From Acuticoccus sp. MNP-M23 (GTDB lineage Bacteria > Pseudomonadota > Alphaproteobacteria > Rhizobiales > Amorphaceae), in contig NZ_CP133480.1 of the NCBI RefSeq assembly GCF_031195445.1, forward strand, positions 3,464,501 to 3,528,500: a DNA stretch of 64,000 nucleotides, read 5' to 3'. Every line of letters begins with the position of its first letter. The first letter of the stretch is position 1. The notes under the pieces were generated by a model. It was not told the DNA's origin and made no database searches. It was given only the letters and a program-made list of their open reading frames with translations. Below, one piece after another: positions 63,243 through 64,000 of this stretch. Made by a program: the position numbers and the translations under genes.

Positions 63243-63959
63243 ATGAGAACGCGGCGCAGCAAGACCCCGGCGGCCACCGCACGGCGTTTCGAACGGCGTG
63301 CCCGCTGGGCCGGTGAGCTTGCCACCCCCGGCGACCGGCGGGCCGCATGGTTCAGCCTGATGCTGGTCGACCACGGCTTCCTGCGCCTCGTTCATTCCAA
63401 CCGCTTCAAGGTGACGGACAATCTGTGGCGCTCCTCGCAGCCTGCCCCGGCGGACATCCGCTTTGCAAAGCGCGCCGGGATCAGGACCGTCATTTCGCTG
63501 CGCAAGGAAACGTTCGGCGGCGATCCGCTGGAGCGCGAAGCGTGCGCCAAGGCAGGCCTCCACTTCGAGCGGATCATCATGCGCTCGCGGGAGGCACCGG
63601 CGCCCGCCATGCTGCGCGAGGCGATTGCGCGCTTTCCCCTGCTGCCGCGCCCCGTCCTCTTCCACTGCAAGTCAGGGGCGGACCGGGCGGGCCTTGCGAC
63701 CGCGCTCTATCTCATCATCGTGGAGGGCGCGTCCGCCGCCACCGCAGCCGAGGCGCTGTCGCTGCGCTACGGGCACTTCAGCCGCGGCAAGACCGGCATT
63801 CTGGATGCCTTCATCGGAGCATACGCCACCACGGGGGAGGCGGCGGGCCTGAGCTTTTCCGAGTGGGTGGAGACCGTCTACGATCCCGAGGCGCTGCTGG
63901 CCGGCTTTCGCACCAGCCGCACGGCCGACCGCTTTCTGGATGCGATCGGCCGCGAATAG
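63243..63959 (+). CDS. Protein-tyrosine-phosphatase-like protein
   Basis: 238 residues. The phosphatase signature HCKSGADRAGLA (C-x5-R) follows LFHCKSG, with a preceding FKVTDNLWRSSQPAPADI segment, the typical entry to DSP/DUF442-like phosphatases, and GIRTVISLRKE. The first about 35 residues are basic. A protein or lipid phosphatase role is likely; the substrate is unknown. Same strand as ggt, 94 bases after it. Confidence 0.85.
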   Translation: MRTRRSKTPAATARRFERRARWAGELATPGDRRAAWFSLMLVDHGFLRLVHSNRFKVTDNLWRSSQPAPADIRFAKRAGIRTVISLRKETFGGDPLEREACAKAGLHFERIIMRSREAPAPAMLREAIARFPLLPRPVLFHCKSGADRAGLATALYLIIVEGASAATAAEALSLRYGHFSRGKTGILDAFIGAYATTGEAAGLSFSEWVETVYDPEALLAGFRTSRTADRFLDAIGRE

Positions 63960-63962
63960 GCC

Positions 63963-64000
63963 TCAGTCGTCCGAGAGCTGGATGCGGTGGAGGTGGGCAT
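63963..64000 (-). CDS. C-terminal end of a minus-strand gene (cut by window edge)
   Basis: A minus-strand frame with stop TGA at 63963-63965 reads AHLHRIQLSDD before leaving the window. This suits the last residues of a protein convergent with the phosphatase gene, but 12 codons are too few to identify it or prove coding. Confidence 0.35.
   Translation of the reverse strand, partial: AHLHRIQLSDD

Overview
The window is a GC-rich alphaproteobacterial chromosome segment, most likely from a Hyphomicrobiales (Rhizobiales) relative. The evidence is gene content and order, not a database search: xerD and accA next to aroK-aroB and a CNNM/CorB protein; a double cold-shock gene followed by a DUF192 gene, tRNA-Pro and an NDUFS4-type complex I subunit; an OlsB-type ornithine acyltransferase; and an imuA-imuB-dnaE2 mutagenesis cassette. 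Most of it is ordinary housekeeping DNA with several accessory metabolic islands. No CRISPR array, insertion sequence or prophage was seen.

Layout. 1-4.1 kb: transaldolase (cut by the window edge), a methyltransferase, xerC, an FkbM methyltransferase and an isolated sdhB. 4.1-6.2 kb: a NIT-domain chemoreceptor. 6.3-10.2 kb: an operon of an Old Yellow Enzyme, a glutathione S-transferase and a lipoamide-dehydrogenase-like disulfide reductase, divergent from an OhrR-type thiol sensor; this looks like an electrophile/peroxide response unit. 10.1-16.2 kb: a giant DUF4011-helicase-Vsr-like-DUF3320 protein, an architecture linked to phage defence. 16.3-22.7 kb: creatinase, a small membrane protein, an ABC importer and two related isochorismatase-fold hydrolases, probably a creatine/ureido-compound island. 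22.7-24.2 kb: a tandem methyltransferase gene broken by one in-frame TAA. 24.4-30.5 kb: tRNA-Arg, a GntR/FCD regulator, and a divergent operon of a citrate-synthase-fold lyase-like protein, an AMP-forming CoA ligase and a TRAP transporter.

30.8-46.8 kb is mostly core: NDUFS4-like subunit, tRNA-Pro, DUF192, cold-shock protein, sirtuin, ComM/YifB, OlsB, a renalase-like flavoprotein, a lipoprotein L,D-transpeptidase, accA, xerD, aroK, aroB, a CNNM protein, a universal stress protein and a SulP transporter. 47.5-52.4 kb: a secreted RNase T2 whose signal peptide lacks a normal start codon, a secreted Cys-containing protein, and a YbbA/YbbP-type ABC exporter. 52.4-58.7 kb: the imuA-imuB-dnaE2 cassette. 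59-64 kb: an FNT channel, a LOV histidine kinase, gamma-glutamyltransferase, a tyrosine-phosphatase-like protein and the last codons of a minus-strand gene.

The most rewarding places for follow-up are the lyase/CoA-ligase/TRAP operon with its palindromic GntR-type operator, the OhrR-linked redox operon, the creatinase island, the DUF4011 helicase, the RNase T2 start problem and the nonsense-interrupted methyltransferase. All assignments come from reading motifs by eye; no searches were run.
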